64,000 nt of DNA from Catenuloplanes atrovinosus (GCF_031458235.1 NZ_JAVDYB010000001.1:5876001-5940000); one strand, 5' to 3'; shown: positions 32,814 to 40,609, counted from the first letter of the stretch. The notes: a model not told the origin generated them from the letters alone. Numbers and translations are program-made.

Positions 32814-34127
32814 TCAGGACGCGGCCGCCGCCGGGGCGGGCTCGTCGTCCAGCGTGGACAGCCGCGAGGTCTCCGGCGCGAAGGCCAGCGCGACCAGCGT
32901 GAGCAGCAGGCACGCGGCCACGTAGGCGGAGACCGCCAGCGCGCCGCCGGTGGACCGGACCAGCTGGATCGCGATGATCGGCGCGAGCGCGCCGCCGAAG
33001 ATGCCGGCGATCTGGTATCCCATCGACGCGCCGGAATAGCGCAGCCGGGTGGAGAACAGCTCGGCGACGAACGCCGCCTGCGGGCCGTACATGATCGCGT
33101 GGGTGGCCAGTGCGACCACCACGGTCAGCACGATGATCAGTGTGTTGCCGGTGTCCAGCAGCGGGAAGAACGCGAACGCCCACACCGCGCCGAGCACCGC
33201 GCCGCACGCGTAGACCGGGCGGCGGCCGACCCGGTCGGAGAGCCCGCCGAACAGCGGGATCAGCGCCAGTTGCAGCGCGGACGCGACCAGCACGCCGGTC
33301 AGCGCCACGGTGCGCGGCAGCCCGACCGTGCCGGTGACGTAGGTCAGCACGTACAGGCTGAACGTGTAGAACGCGACGTCGGTGCCGATCCGGGCGGCCA
33401 TGGCGACCAGCAGGCCGCGCGGATGCAGGCGCAGCACCTCGACCAGCGGCAGGCGGGCCTTCGCGCCCTGCCGCTCCACCGCGGCGAACGCGGGCGACTC
33501 GGTGACCGAGACGCGAATCCAGAGCCCGACCAGCACCAGCAGCCCGGACAGCAGGAACGGGATGCGCCAGCCCCAGCCGAGGAACGCCTCCTCGGGCAGC
33601 ACCGCGGAGAGCAGCCACAGCACGCCGGAGGCGAGCAGGTTGCCGGCCGGCACGCCGACCTGGGGCCAGGACGCGGAGAGGCCGCGGCGCGCGGGGTCGC
33701 CGTGCTCCAGCGACATCACCACCGCGCCGCCCCACTCCCCGCCGAGCCCGAGCCCCTGCAGGAATCGCAGGGACACAAGGAGGACGGGCGCGGCGACGCC
33801 GATGGTGGCGTACGTCGGAAGCAGCCCGATGAGAAAGGTGGCGCCGCCCATCAGGATCAGCGTGGCGACCAGCACCCCCTTGCGGCCGACGCGGTCCCCG
33901 AAGTGGCCGAAGACGATGCCGCCGAGCGGGCGGGCGACGAAACCCACCGCGTACGTCGTGAAGGCGAGCAGGGTGCCGGTGAGCGGCTCGAAGCTCGGGA
34001 AGAAGAGCCGGCCGAAGACGAGCGCGGCGGCCGAGGCATACAGGAAGAAGTCGTACCACTCCAGTGAGGTGCCGACCAGGCTGGCGATGATGACGCGGCG
34101 GGCTTCCTTCGGGTTGCGGGTCGTCAT
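32814..34127 (-). CDS. MHS-type MFS metabolite:H+ symporter
   Basis: A 437-residue 12-helix transporter of the metabolite:H+ symporter branch of the major facilitator superfamily (YdfJ/ShiA/ProP relatives). The N-terminal SLVGTSLEWYDFFLYASAAAL, the loop 2-3 motif GHFGDRVGRKGVL and the helix-4/5 FLQGLGLGGEWGGAV are characteristic. It probably imports a small organic acid or amino-acid derivative. ATG 34127 follows GGGAG. Its promoter faces pxpB and shares a palindromic operator with it, which suggests 5-oxoproline or a related compound as substrate (inference). Confidence 0.88.
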   Translation of the reverse strand: MTTRNPKEARRVIIASLVGTSLEWYDFFLYASAAALVFGRLFFPSFEPLTGTLLAFTTYAVGFVARPLGGIVFGHFGDRVGRKGVLVATLILMGGATFLIGLLPTYATIGVAAPVLLVSLRFLQGLGLGGEWGGAVVMSLEHGDPARRGLSASWPQVGVPAGNLLASGVLWLLSAVLPEEAFLGWGWRIPFLLSGLLVLVGLWIRVSVTESPAFAAVERQGAKARLPLVEVLRLHPRGLLVAMAARIGTDVAFYTFSLYVLTYVTGTVGLPRTVALTGVLVASALQLALIPLFGGLSDRVGRRPVYACGAVLGAVWAFAFFPLLDTGNTLIIVLTVVVALATHAIMYGPQAAFVAELFSTRLRYSGASMGYQIAGIFGGALAPIIAIQLVRSTGGALAVSAYVAACLLLTLVALAFAPETSRLSTLDDEPAPAAAAS

Positions 34128-34172
34128 GGCGGGCTCCCTACGGGGATCGCGGATGCGTGTGCCGTATGCCAC

Positions 34173-34202
34173 ACTGTAGAAAATCGTAGAACGATTGAGC
34201 AA
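34173..34202 (-). promoter_or_regulatory. MFS promoter with GntR-type palindrome
   Basis: On the minus strand TTGCTC (34202-34197) and TACAGT (34178-34173) are spaced 18 bp. The perfect palindrome AATCGT-AGA-ACGATT (34182-34196) fills the spacer. The same motif with two changes is at 39655-39669 by the GntR gene start. Confidence 0.65.
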
Positions 34203-34245
34203 TTCTCCAATATGAAGATGGTGTAACGGATAGAGGAGCGTGATC

Positions 34246-34860
34246 ATGCAGGTGCGCCGGGCCGGACCGTCCGCCATCCTGATCGAGCTGCCCGGCACCG
34301 AGGCGGTCTCGGCCGCGTACGAGCTGCTCACCGGCCTGCGCGAGCGCGGCGACCTGACCGCGGCCGACATCGTGCCGGCCGCGCGCACCGTGCTGCTCGA
34401 CGGCGTCCCCGATCCGGACCGGGTGTTCCGGCTGCTCCCCCGCGACCTGACGCCCGCCGCGGAGCCGGACGGCCAGAACACCACGATCACGATCACCACG
34501 CGGTACGACGGGGAGGACCTGGACGACGTCGCCCGGCTCTGGGGCACCGACCGGGCCGGCGTGATCGCGATCCACACCGGCACCGCGTTCCGCGTGGCGT
34601 TCTGCGGGTTCGCGCCCGGCTTCGCCTACCTGACCGGGCTCGGGCCGCGCCATCACGTGCCGCGCCGCCCGACGCCGCGCACCCGCGTGCCGGCCGGCAC
34701 CGTGGCGCTGGCCGGGCCGTACAGCGGTGTCTACCCCACCGCGTCGCCCGGCGGCTGGCAGCTGATCGGCCGCACCCGGGCCGCGCTGTTCGACCTGGAC
34801 CGCGACCCGCCCGCGCTGCTGACGCCGGGCGCGACCGTGCGCTTCGTCGAGGAGGCATGA
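34246..34860 (+). CDS. pxpB: 5-oxoprolinase subunit PxpB (KipI-like)
   Basis: A 204-residue PxpB protein, one subunit of the ATP-dependent 5-oxoprolinase PxpABC that opens 5-oxoproline to glutamate. The C-terminal half carries the family core FCGFAPGFAYLTGL, PRRPTPRTRVPAGTVALAG and YPTASPGGWQLIGRT. ATG 34246 follows GAGGAG at 7-nt spacing and is preferred to a GTG six bases upstream. pxpC follows 6 bp later. The older KipI name comes from a kinase-inhibitor role of the Bacillus homologue. Confidence 0.88.
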   Translation: MQVRRAGPSAILIELPGTEAVSAAYELLTGLRERGDLTAADIVPAARTVLLDGVPDPDRVFRLLPRDLTPAAEPDGQNTTITITTRYDGEDLDDVARLWGTDRAGVIAIHTGTAFRVAFCGFAPGFAYLTGLGPRHHVPRRPTPRTRVPAGTVALAGPYSGVYPTASPGGWQLIGRTRAALFDLDRDPPALLTPGATVRFVEEA

Positions 34861-34866
34861 GCGGGC

Positions 34867-35730
34867 TTGCGAGCGCTGGAGATCATCCGGGCCGGCGTCC
34901 GGACCACCGTGCAGGACCTCGGCCGCCCCGGCTACGCGCACCTCGGCGTGTCCCGCTCCGGCGCGCTCGACGCCGGCGCGCTGCGGCGGGCGAACCGGCT
35001 GGCCGGCAATCCGCCGGGCGCGGCCGGTCTGGAGATCACGCTCGGCGGCCTGCGGGCGCGCGCGACCGGCGCGCTGACGCTGGCGCTCACCGGCGCGCCC
35101 TGCCCGATCACCGTCGGCCGGCGGCCGGCGGACCCGGAGCTGCCGCTGGCGGTCCCGGCCGGCGCGGTGATCGAGATCGGGCACGCCACCGCGGGGTTGC
35201 GCGCCTACCTGGCGGTGGGCGGCGGGATCGCGGTCCCGCCGGTGCTCGGCAGCCGGTCCACGGACACGCTCTCCGGTCTCGGCCCGGCCCCGGTGCGCGA
35301 CGGCGACGTGCTGCCGGTCGGGCCGGTCACCGCGCCGCCGCCGGGCGTGGACGTGGCGCCCCATCCCCCGCCGCCGGCCGCGCTCTGCCTGCGGGTCTGG
35401 TTCGGCCCGCGCGACGACTGGTTCACCGCGGCGGCGCGGCACACGCTGCTGAGCGCGGAGTACCGGGTGTCGCCGCAGACGGACCGGGTCGGCGCGCGGC
35501 TGACCGGCCCGGCGCTGGACCGCGCGGTCGACGGCGAGCTGCCCAGCGAGGGCCTGGTGCTCGGCGCGATCCAGGTACCGGCGGACGGGCAGCCGCTGGT
35601 CTTCCTGGCCGATCACCCGACCACCGGCGGCTACCCGGTGATCGGCGTGGTCGATCCGTCCGACGTGGACCGGCTCGGCCAGGCGCGGCCCGGCACGCCG
35701 GTCCGGTTCAGCCCGGCAGCGGCTCGCTGA
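34867..35730 (+). CDS. pxpC: 5-oxoprolinase subunit PxpC (KipA-like)
   Basis: A 287-residue PxpC protein, the biotin-carboxylase-like partner of PxpB. It opens with the family motif GVRTTVQDLGRPGYAHLGVSRSGALD and contains SPQTDRVGARLTG, LPSEGLVLGAIQVPADGQP and DHPTTGGYPVIGVV. The frame is closed upstream by an in-frame stop overlapping the pxpB stop region, so the TTG at 34867 is the only reasonable start near the conserved N-terminus. PxpA is not encoded next to it. Its 3' end overlaps the convergent AraC gene by 23 bp. Confidence 0.88.
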   Translation: MRALEIIRAGVRTTVQDLGRPGYAHLGVSRSGALDAGALRRANRLAGNPPGAAGLEITLGGLRARATGALTLALTGAPCPITVGRRPADPELPLAVPAGAVIEIGHATAGLRAYLAVGGGIAVPPVLGSRSTDTLSGLGPAPVRDGDVLPVGPVTAPPPGVDVAPHPPPPAALCLRVWFGPRDDWFTAAARHTLLSAEYRVSPQTDRVGARLTGPALDRAVDGELPSEGLVLGAIQVPADGQPLVFLADHPTTGGYPVIGVVDPSDVDRLGQARPGTPVRFSPAAAR

Positions 35731-36613
35731 CCCGGCGGAACCGGCCGGGCGAGATGCCGAACTCGCGGCGGAACGCGCCCGCGAACGCGAACTCCGTGGC
35801 GTAGCCGACCTGGCGGGCGATCGCGGCCAGCGGCGCGTCCGTCTCGCGCAGCAGCTGTGCGCCCTGGTGCAGCCGGCGGCCGATCAGGTACGTCATCGGC
35901 GGCGTCCCGACCAGCGAGGTGAACCGCCGGGTGAACGCGGTCCGCGACATCCCGGCCGCGCGGCTGAGCCGCTCCACGGTCCACGGCGCCTGCGGGCTGT
36001 CATGGATCTCGCGCAGCGCGGCCGCGATCGCCGGGTCGCCGAGCGCGTCCCAGGCCGGTCCGGCCGCGCCCTGCCGCGCCTGCCAGAGCCGCAGCGCGTG
36101 CACCAGCATCAGGTCGACCAGCGCGGGCCGGGTGACCAGATGGCCGTCCCGGGGGGTGTCCAGGTCGTCGGTGAGCAGCTCGATCAGTGCGCCCAGCCTG
36201 GCCTCGCGCGCGTAGTCCGGCGAGACCAGCACCGCGTCCGGCAGCGAGCGCAGGAACCGGTGGATGCCGCCGCCGTGCTCCAGCCGGTAGATCCCGCACA
36301 TCATGTCCACCGGCATCGGTGCGGGCGGCGGGTTCTGCAGGCCCATCGGCGCGGGCGGCAGCGCGGCCAGCGCACGCGGCTCCGGGGCGAAGCCGTGCGC
36401 GGCGCCGTGCGGGACCAGCGCGATGTCGCCGGCGCGCATCCGGGCGGGCGGGTCCGACTCGGTGATCAGCCAGCCGGTGCCGCGCAGCAGCACGTGGAAC
36501 CCGACGCCCTCGCACGCCTCGAACCGGCCGGCGAAGGTGGCCGGCACCTGGGCGCGGCGTCCGTAGACCCGCCCGATGCGCAGGTCGTCGATGGCCTCGC
36601 TGATCACGTCCAC
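35708..36613 (-). CDS. AraC-family regulator (cupin sensor)
   Basis: From GTG 36613 the protein is 301 residues: an N-terminal cupin_6-type sensor (about 20-190; FHVLLRGTGWLI, GDIALVPHGAAHGF) and a C-terminal AraC HTH pair (about 205-298; SRAAGMSRTAFTRRFTSLVGTPPMTYL and VGYATEFAFAGAFRREFGISPGRFR). It matches the group that often controls short-chain dehydrogenase or oxidoreductase genes. A perfect 6-3-6 palindrome lies 4 bp upstream of the start. It is divergent from the acyl-CoA-dehydrogenase-like gene, its likely target. Confidence 0.83.
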   Translation of the reverse strand: MDVISEAIDDLRIGRVYGRRAQVPATFAGRFEACEGVGFHVLLRGTGWLITESDPPARMRAGDIALVPHGAAHGFAPEPRALAALPPAPMGLQNPPPAPMPVDMMCGIYRLEHGGGIHRFLRSLPDAVLVSPDYAREARLGALIELLTDDLDTPRDGHLVTRPALVDLMLVHALRLWQARQGAAGPAWDALGDPAIAAALREIHDSPQAPWTVERLSRAAGMSRTAFTRRFTSLVGTPPMTYLIGRRLHQGAQLLRETDAPLAAIARQVGYATEFAFAGAFRREFGISPGRFRRVSEPLPG

Positions 36614-36617
36614 GATT

Positions 36618-36632
36618 CCGGATGATATCCGG
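36618..36632. promoter_or_regulatory. Candidate AraC-gene operator
   Basis: CCGGAT-GAT-ATCCGG is a perfect 6-3-6 palindrome in the 90-bp space between the AraC regulator and the flavoprotein gene, immediately upstream of the regulator start. Operator role is inferred from position. Confidence 0.4.
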
Positions 36633-36703
36633 CGCACAGACGCGTATCGGCCGGGCACGATCGCGCATGGCCGGTCCGTACCGCCGCTGGTTGGCTTTTG
36701 ATC

Positions 36704-37744
36704 ATGGATGACCAGACGATCACGAGAGACCGGGCGGAGCAGGGCGAGGCCCGGGACCGGCTGACGGCGGAGACGATTGAGGCGATGCGGGCGGCCGGCG
36801 ACTTCGCGCTGGCGGTGCCGGCCGAGGACGGTGGCCAGGGCGCGAGCGCGGAGACGATCCTGCGCCGCCTGATCGCGCTCGGCCGCGAGGACCCGTCCGC
36901 CGCCTGGGTGGCCGGCGTGAGCGTGACCAGCAAGGTGCTGGCCCGGCGGATGGCCCCGGACCCGGTGCGCACGGAGATCTTCGCGGACCCGGACGCGATC
37001 ACCTGCGGCTCGGGCCGGCCGGAGTGCGGCCGGGGCACGCGCGAGGCGGACGGCACCGTGACCGTCACCGGCGCCTGGCCCAACGTCTCCGGCTGCGAGG
37101 ACGCCGCCTGGGCCGGGCTGGCCCTGATGATCGACGACGTGCCGCACTTCGCGCACATCCCGGTCGCGGACCTGACCATCGACCGGACCTGGCGGGTGGC
37201 GGGCATGCGCGCCACCGGCAGTCACACCCTGGTCGCGGACCGGCTCGGCATCCCGGACGGGCGGGTGCGACCGTTCGTCCCGTTCGGCGTCAACGACGTG
37301 ATGCTGTTCGGCCTGACCGTGCTGGGGCCGGTGATCGGCGGGGCGTACGGCGCGCTGGACACCGTGCGGGCCATGTTCGCCTCCGGGCGCAAGCCGTTCA
37401 TGACCTCGTACGCCTCGATGGGCGAGTCGCCCGGTGCGCGGCACTGGCTGGCGGACGCCACCCACCTGATCGAGCGGGCCGAGCGCACCGCGTTCGCGGT
37501 GGCGGCCGCCTCGGACGGGGACGAGGTGCCGCGGTCCGACATGCCGCGCTGGCACCTGGAGGAGGCGACCGCCGCGCGCGACTGCCGGGCCGCCGTGGAC
37601 CTGCTGCTCGACCTGCACGGCGCGAGCGGCTTCGGCACGGCGAACCCGTTGCAGCGCTTCTGGCGGGACGTCGCGGTCGGCAGCCGGCACCCGCACCTCA
37701 ACCCGTACCTGGCGGTCGAGAACTACGGCAGGGCGCTAGCGTAG
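36704..37744 (+). CDS. Acyl-CoA dehydrogenase-like flavoprotein
   Basis: A 346-residue cytoplasmic flavoenzyme of the acyl-CoA dehydrogenase fold. The N-terminal helical domain (AVPAEDGGQGASAETILRRLIALGREDPSAAWV), the beta domain (GTVTVTGAWPNVSGCEDAAW) and C-terminal helices ending GSRHPHLNPYLAVENYG are present. The C-terminal pattern and lack of the usual catalytic Glu context resemble DszC/HpaA-like two-component monooxygenases more than beta-oxidation enzymes. The substrate is unknown. ATG 36704 starts the protein. Control by the divergent AraC regulator is likely. It overlaps the next, convergent gene by 9 bp. Confidence 0.75.
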   Translation: MDDQTITRDRAEQGEARDRLTAETIEAMRAAGDFALAVPAEDGGQGASAETILRRLIALGREDPSAAWVAGVSVTSKVLARRMAPDPVRTEIFADPDAITCGSGRPECGRGTREADGTVTVTGAWPNVSGCEDAAWAGLALMIDDVPHFAHIPVADLTIDRTWRVAGMRATGSHTLVADRLGIPDGRVRPFVPFGVNDVMLFGLTVLGPVIGGAYGALDTVRAMFASGRKPFMTSYASMGESPGARHWLADATHLIERAERTAFAVAAASDGDEVPRSDMPRWHLEEATAARDCRAAVDLLLDLHGASGFGTANPLQRFWRDVAVGSRHPHLNPYLAVENYGRALA

Positions 37745-38152
37745 GTCGCGCTCGTCATCCGCGACCGGGCCGCCGAGCTCGCCGGTGCCGTAGCCGTCGA
37801 GGATCTCCAGCACGCGGCGGCCCCACCGCTCGTGCGCGGCCTGCCGGCTGGTCCCGGCCGCCTTGGCGATCACCTCCCAGGTGACGCCCCAGCGGCGCAG
37901 GCCGAGCACGATGAACAGCGGGTCCAGGTTCGCCGCGAGGCACAGCCGGAGCTGGACCAACTGGTTCGCCACCTCCCACTCGGCCTCCGCCGCACTGCCG
38001 GACCACTCCTCCCAGCCGGGGCCGCCGGGAATCCTGCGGCCGCCGAGCAGCGCGTCGGCCTGACGGGAGACCTCCAGGACGGCGGCCGAGGTCACGGCCG
38101 CGGTCGCCGCGGTCAGGTCGACCGCGAGTGCCATGTCGGATGCGTTCGTCAT
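37736..38152 (-). CDS. Small HTH protein
   Basis: A 138-residue cytoplasmic protein starting at ATG 38152. The N-terminal part is helical; the C-terminal part has a helix-turn-helix WGVTWEVIAKAAGTSRQAAHERWGRRV near residues 88-115 similar to sigma-factor region 4 or MarR-like motifs. The start codon lies 4 bp from a palindrome (GTCAAGG-TTG-CCTTGAC at 38156-38172), suggesting autoregulation. Family not recognised beyond the HTH. Confidence 0.65.
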   Translation of the reverse strand: MTNASDMALAVDLTAATAAVTSAAVLEVSRQADALLGGRRIPGGPGWEEWSGSAAEAEWEVANQLVQLRLCLAANLDPLFIVLGLRRWGVTWEVIAKAAGTSRQAAHERWGRRVLEILDGYGTGELGGPVADDERDLR

Positions 38153-38155
38153 GAC

Positions 38156-38198
38156 GTCAAGGTTGCCTTGACGCCGCACCCTGTGTCAAGGCAACCTT
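38156..38198. promoter_or_regulatory. Nested inverted repeats before HTH gene
   Basis: AAGGTTGCCTTGAC (38159-38172) and GTCAAGGCAACCTT (38185-38198) form a 14-bp perfect inverted repeat with a 12-bp spacer, and the left arm is part of its own palindrome GTCAAGG-TTG-CCTTGAC. The block sits between the TIGR03089 stop codon and the HTH start codon: terminator for the former, operator or both for the latter. Confidence 0.6.
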
Positions 38199-38944
38199 TA
38201 CAAAACGCGCGTGACCCGCTCCGACTCCGCACGGGCGGCCAGCTTCTCCTTGTCCGCGTTCGCCACCAGCACGATCGACGCGCCCGCGGCCAGCGGCGCC
38301 AGCAGCCACTGCACCGGCTGCTCGTGCGCGCTCGCGTCGATCATGATCCGATCCCCGGACGTCAGGCCCGACTCGCCCGCGATGTGCCGGGCGATCTCGC
38401 CCCACTGCGCGAACGTGGTGCCGTCCGGGCTCGCCGGGTCCGTGGCGGCGGGCAGCGCGTACGGGCGGAACACGTCGCCGTGCACGCGCACCTCCGCGTT
38501 GAAGTCGCGATAGCCCTCCGGCACCTCGCGCATCGGCATCGCGAACGGGTGCATGCTCAGCACGAACCGCTCGTCCGCGTCCGGCACGGCCTCCAGGAAG
38601 CTGCGCGCCCGCTCGTGCGAGACGAAGGCCACGTCCGGCACGGCCGTGTCCGCGCCCAGGCCCGCGGTCGACCACGGCCGGTAGCCCACGGTCAGGCCCG
38701 CGGACCAGCCCGCCAGCAGGATCGCCGCGGTCTGCCAGTGCGGCGGCAGCAGCAGGTCCGCGCGGTTGCCCGGGCCCAGGCCGAGGCCGTCCACCAGCAG
38801 ATTCGCGGTCTTGGACACCCAGTTGCCGAGCGTCACGCCGGACAGCTCGGTGCGCTCGCCGGTCGCGTCGTCGTAGTAGGTCAGCAGCGGGCGGGCCGGA
38901 TCGGCCGCCACCGCGGCGGTGAAGATCGCTGGAACGTCGGACAC
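38198..38944 (-). CDS. TIGR03089 family protein
   Basis: A 248-residue protein of the actinobacterial TIGR03089 family, which resembles the N-terminal part of AMP-binding acyl-CoA synthetases but lacks the rest of that enzyme. Typical segments are TAAVAADPARPLLTYYDDATGERTELSGVTLGNWVSKTANLL and MHPFAMPMREVPEGYRDF. Function unknown; cytoplasmic. It follows the GntR gene by 12 bp on the same strand, so they are probably cotranscribed. The stop codon overlaps the inverted repeat at 38159-38198. Confidence 0.85.
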   Translation of the reverse strand: MSDVPAIFTAAVAADPARPLLTYYDDATGERTELSGVTLGNWVSKTANLLVDGLGLGPGNRADLLLPPHWQTAAILLAGWSAGLTVGYRPWSTAGLGADTAVPDVAFVSHERARSFLEAVPDADERFVLSMHPFAMPMREVPEGYRDFNAEVRVHGDVFRPYALPAATDPASPDGTTFAQWGEIARHIAGESGLTSGDRIMIDASAHEQPVQWLLAPLAAGASIVLVANADKEKLAARAESERVTRVL

Positions 38945-38956
38945 TGTGGACTCTCC

Positions 38957-39649
38957 CTATCGGTCGGCCGCGGCGTAGGCGGCGAGCAACTGCTTCTCGG
39001 CGTCGTCGAAGTAGCGTTGCAGCGCCTCCTCGGCGGCCCGCACGTCGCCGGCCGCCAGCAGCTCGTAGAGCGCGCGGTTGCCCGCCACGTACGGCTCGTG
39101 CAACTGCCGCGGGTCCGCCACCACCAGGAACACCAGGCGCAGCTCGGCCAGCAGCGCGCGCACCGACTCCGCGACCCGGCGGCTGCCGGACAGGTCCGCG
39201 ATCGCCTGGTGGAACCGCATGTTCGCGGTGCCGACCGCGCCCCAATCCGCGCGCGCCGCCGCGTCGTCCGCCGCCTCGATCGCCGCGCGGAGCCGCGCGA
39301 CCGCCGCCGCGGGCACGGCGTCCAGGTTGCGCAGCGCCCCGCACTCCAGGATGCGCCGGATCGCGTACAGATCGCGGATGTCCGCGCTGGACAGCAGCCG
39401 CACGAAGACGCCGCGGTTGAGCTGGTGCTCCAGCAGCCCCTCGTGCGCGAGCAGCCGGAACGCCTCACGCAGCGTGTTCCGCGAGATGCCCAGCGCCTCG
39501 CGCAGGCTCTCCTCGCTCAGCCGCGTGCCGGGCCGGAACACGCCCTCGGTGATCCGCTGCCGAAGGACGTCCGCCACCCGCTCCGCGGTGCTCCCGCGAT
39601 CGAGCAGCGCCCGGTCGCCCGCGAGTCGCGTACCCCACTCCTCGGTCAC
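38957..39649 (-). CDS. GntR-family regulator, FCD domain
   Basis: From GTG 39649 the regulator is 230 residues: N-terminal GntR winged HTH (about 18-75; LRQRITEGVFRPGTRLSEESLREALGISRNTLREAFRLLAHEGLLEH) and a C-terminal FCD ligand domain (about 85-215) with metal-site His in MRFHQAIADL. A TACGAT -10-like element ends 6 bp before the GTG, suggesting a leaderless transcript; a TTG six codons upstream is the alternative start. The operator-like sequence AATCGTAGAACAATC lies over this promoter and matches the palindrome in the MFS/pxpB promoter. Confidence 0.85.
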   Translation of the reverse strand: MTEEWGTRLAGDRALLDRGSTAERVADVLRQRITEGVFRPGTRLSEESLREALGISRNTLREAFRLLAHEGLLEHQLNRGVFVRLLSSADIRDLYAIRRILECGALRNLDAVPAAAVARLRAAIEAADDAAARADWGAVGTANMRFHQAIADLSGSRRVAESVRALLAELRLVFLVVADPRQLHEPYVAGNRALYELLAAGDVRAAEEALQRYFDDAEKQLLAAYAAADR

Positions 39650-39654
39650 GACAG

Positions 39655-39669
39655 AATCGTAGAACAATC
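39655..39669. promoter_or_regulatory. GntR-type operator at regulator's own promoter
   Basis: AATCGT-AGA-ACAATC is 13/15 identical to the perfect palindrome at 34182-34196. It overlaps the putative -10 (TACGAT on the minus strand), placing it for autorepression. Confidence 0.6.
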
Positions 39670-39716
39670 CCTATGATCCGCCCGCGTCCGGCGTGGTCGC
39701 GGAGGTCGGCGGGCGG

Positions 39717-39908
39717 TTACGAGTTCTCGATCTCGGCGTGCCGGGCGCGGAGGCGATCCTTGATCTCGTCCGGCGTGTACGCCCGGCGGCGTCGCTCCGC
39801 GCGGGCCACCACGATGCCGGTGGCGGCGACGCCGACCACCCCGGCCACACCGAGGATCTTCCAGAAGGGGAGCGCCTTGCCGGTCTGCCGCACCTTTGAC
39901 CACTGCAT
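39717..39908 (-). CDS. Small single-span membrane protein
   Basis: A 63-residue protein with one membrane helix at about residues 15-37 (FWKILGVAGVVGVAATGIVVA) and a basic C-terminal tail (RAERRRRAYTPDEIKDRLRARHAEI). A conserved type in actinobacteria but of unknown function. Start codon ATG at 39908, 17 bp from the divergent start at 39926; a shared -10 region implies a leaderless mRNA. Confidence 0.75.
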   Translation of the reverse strand: MQWSKVRQTGKALPFWKILGVAGVVGVAATGIVVARAERRRRAYTPDEIKDRLRARHAEIENS

Positions 39909-39913
39909 CCACT

Positions 39914-39920
39914 TAGAGTA
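39914..39920. promoter_or_regulatory. Shared divergent -10 region, leaderless
   Basis: TAGAGT (39914-39919, plus) and TACTCT (39920-39915, minus) are overlapping -10 elements. Each lies 6-7 bp before the ATG of its gene (39926 plus; 39908 minus), the distance at which transcription would begin at the start codon itself. No -35 match is clear. Confidence 0.5.
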
Positions 39921-39925
39921 ATGCG

Positions 39926-40579
39926 ATGGCCGAAGGGACGAGCATCACCCTGGACGAGGCAGTCGATCTCGCTCGTACGGGTGACATGTGGGTTTTTCGC
40001 GGACGCAGCGCGGCCGACCGCGCTATCCAGACGCTGACCAACAGCCCGGTGAACCACGTGGGGATGGCCGTGGTCATCGAGGACATGCCGCCCCTGATGT
40101 GGCACGCGGAGCTGGGCCGGTCGCTGACCGACCTGTGGAGCGGCACCCACCAGCGCGGCGTTCAGCTGCACGACATGCGGCAGGCGGTGACGGTCTGGGG
40201 CATGCGGTACGGCCAGCGCGGCTGGCTGCGTCAGCTGGAGCCGGCCGTGACGCGCCAGATGGAGGACGCGGTACTGAAGACCATCGCGCGCCTGGACGGC
40301 ACGCCGTTCCCGTCGACCGCGCAGCTCGCCATGCGGTGGGCGAAGGGCCGGGTGCCGAACATCCGGTTCCGCCGGAGCGAGCGCCAGGAGAACGAGCTGG
40401 AGAAGGCGTACTGCGCGGAGGTGGTGGCCGTCACGTACGAGGCGATGGGCCTGCTCCCGCCCGGCAAGCGGCCCAACTGGTACGACCCGGGCAGCTTCTG
40501 GTCCGGCGACGACCTCGAACTGCGACTCGGCTACAAGCTCGGCGACGAGATCGCGGTCGACATCCCGGGCGCGGAGTGA
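39926..40579 (+). CDS. YiiX/NlpC-P60-like papain-fold hydrolase
   Basis: A 217-residue protein resembling permuted papain-fold amidases of the YaeF/YiiX group. The His of the permuted triad is in NSPVNHVGMAVVIED (near 45) and the Cys in EKAYCAEVVAVTYEAMGL (near 173), the order expected for the permuted family. No signal peptide, so it may work in the cytoplasm, possibly on a lipid or peptide ester. No ribosome site; the transcript may be leaderless. A perfect 13-bp terminator follows 1 bp after the stop codon. Confidence 0.7.
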   Translation: MAEGTSITLDEAVDLARTGDMWVFRGRSAADRAIQTLTNSPVNHVGMAVVIEDMPPLMWHAELGRSLTDLWSGTHQRGVQLHDMRQAVTVWGMRYGQRGWLRQLEPAVTRQMEDAVLKTIARLDGTPFPSTAQLAMRWAKGRVPNIRFRRSERQENELEKAYCAEVVAVTYEAMGLLPPGKRPNWYDPGSFWSGDDLELRLGYKLGDEIAVDIPGAE

Positions 40580-40580
40580 T

Positions 40581-40609
40581 GGGGCGCCCCTCCGATGGAG
40601 GGGCGCCCC
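40581..40609. terminator. Perfect hairpin terminator
   Basis: GGGGCGCCCCTCC (40581-40593), GAT loop, GGAGGGGCGCCCC (40597-40609): 13-bp stem between the hydrolase gene and the convergent Pro/Thr-rich protein gene, serving both. Confidence 0.85.

Noticed and set aside
30841-34059. A 1072-codon open frame on the minus strand across several genes
   Set aside because: It passes through the ABC ATPase antisense and the MFS gene out of frame; its Pro/Arg/Ala composition is that of a shadow frame.
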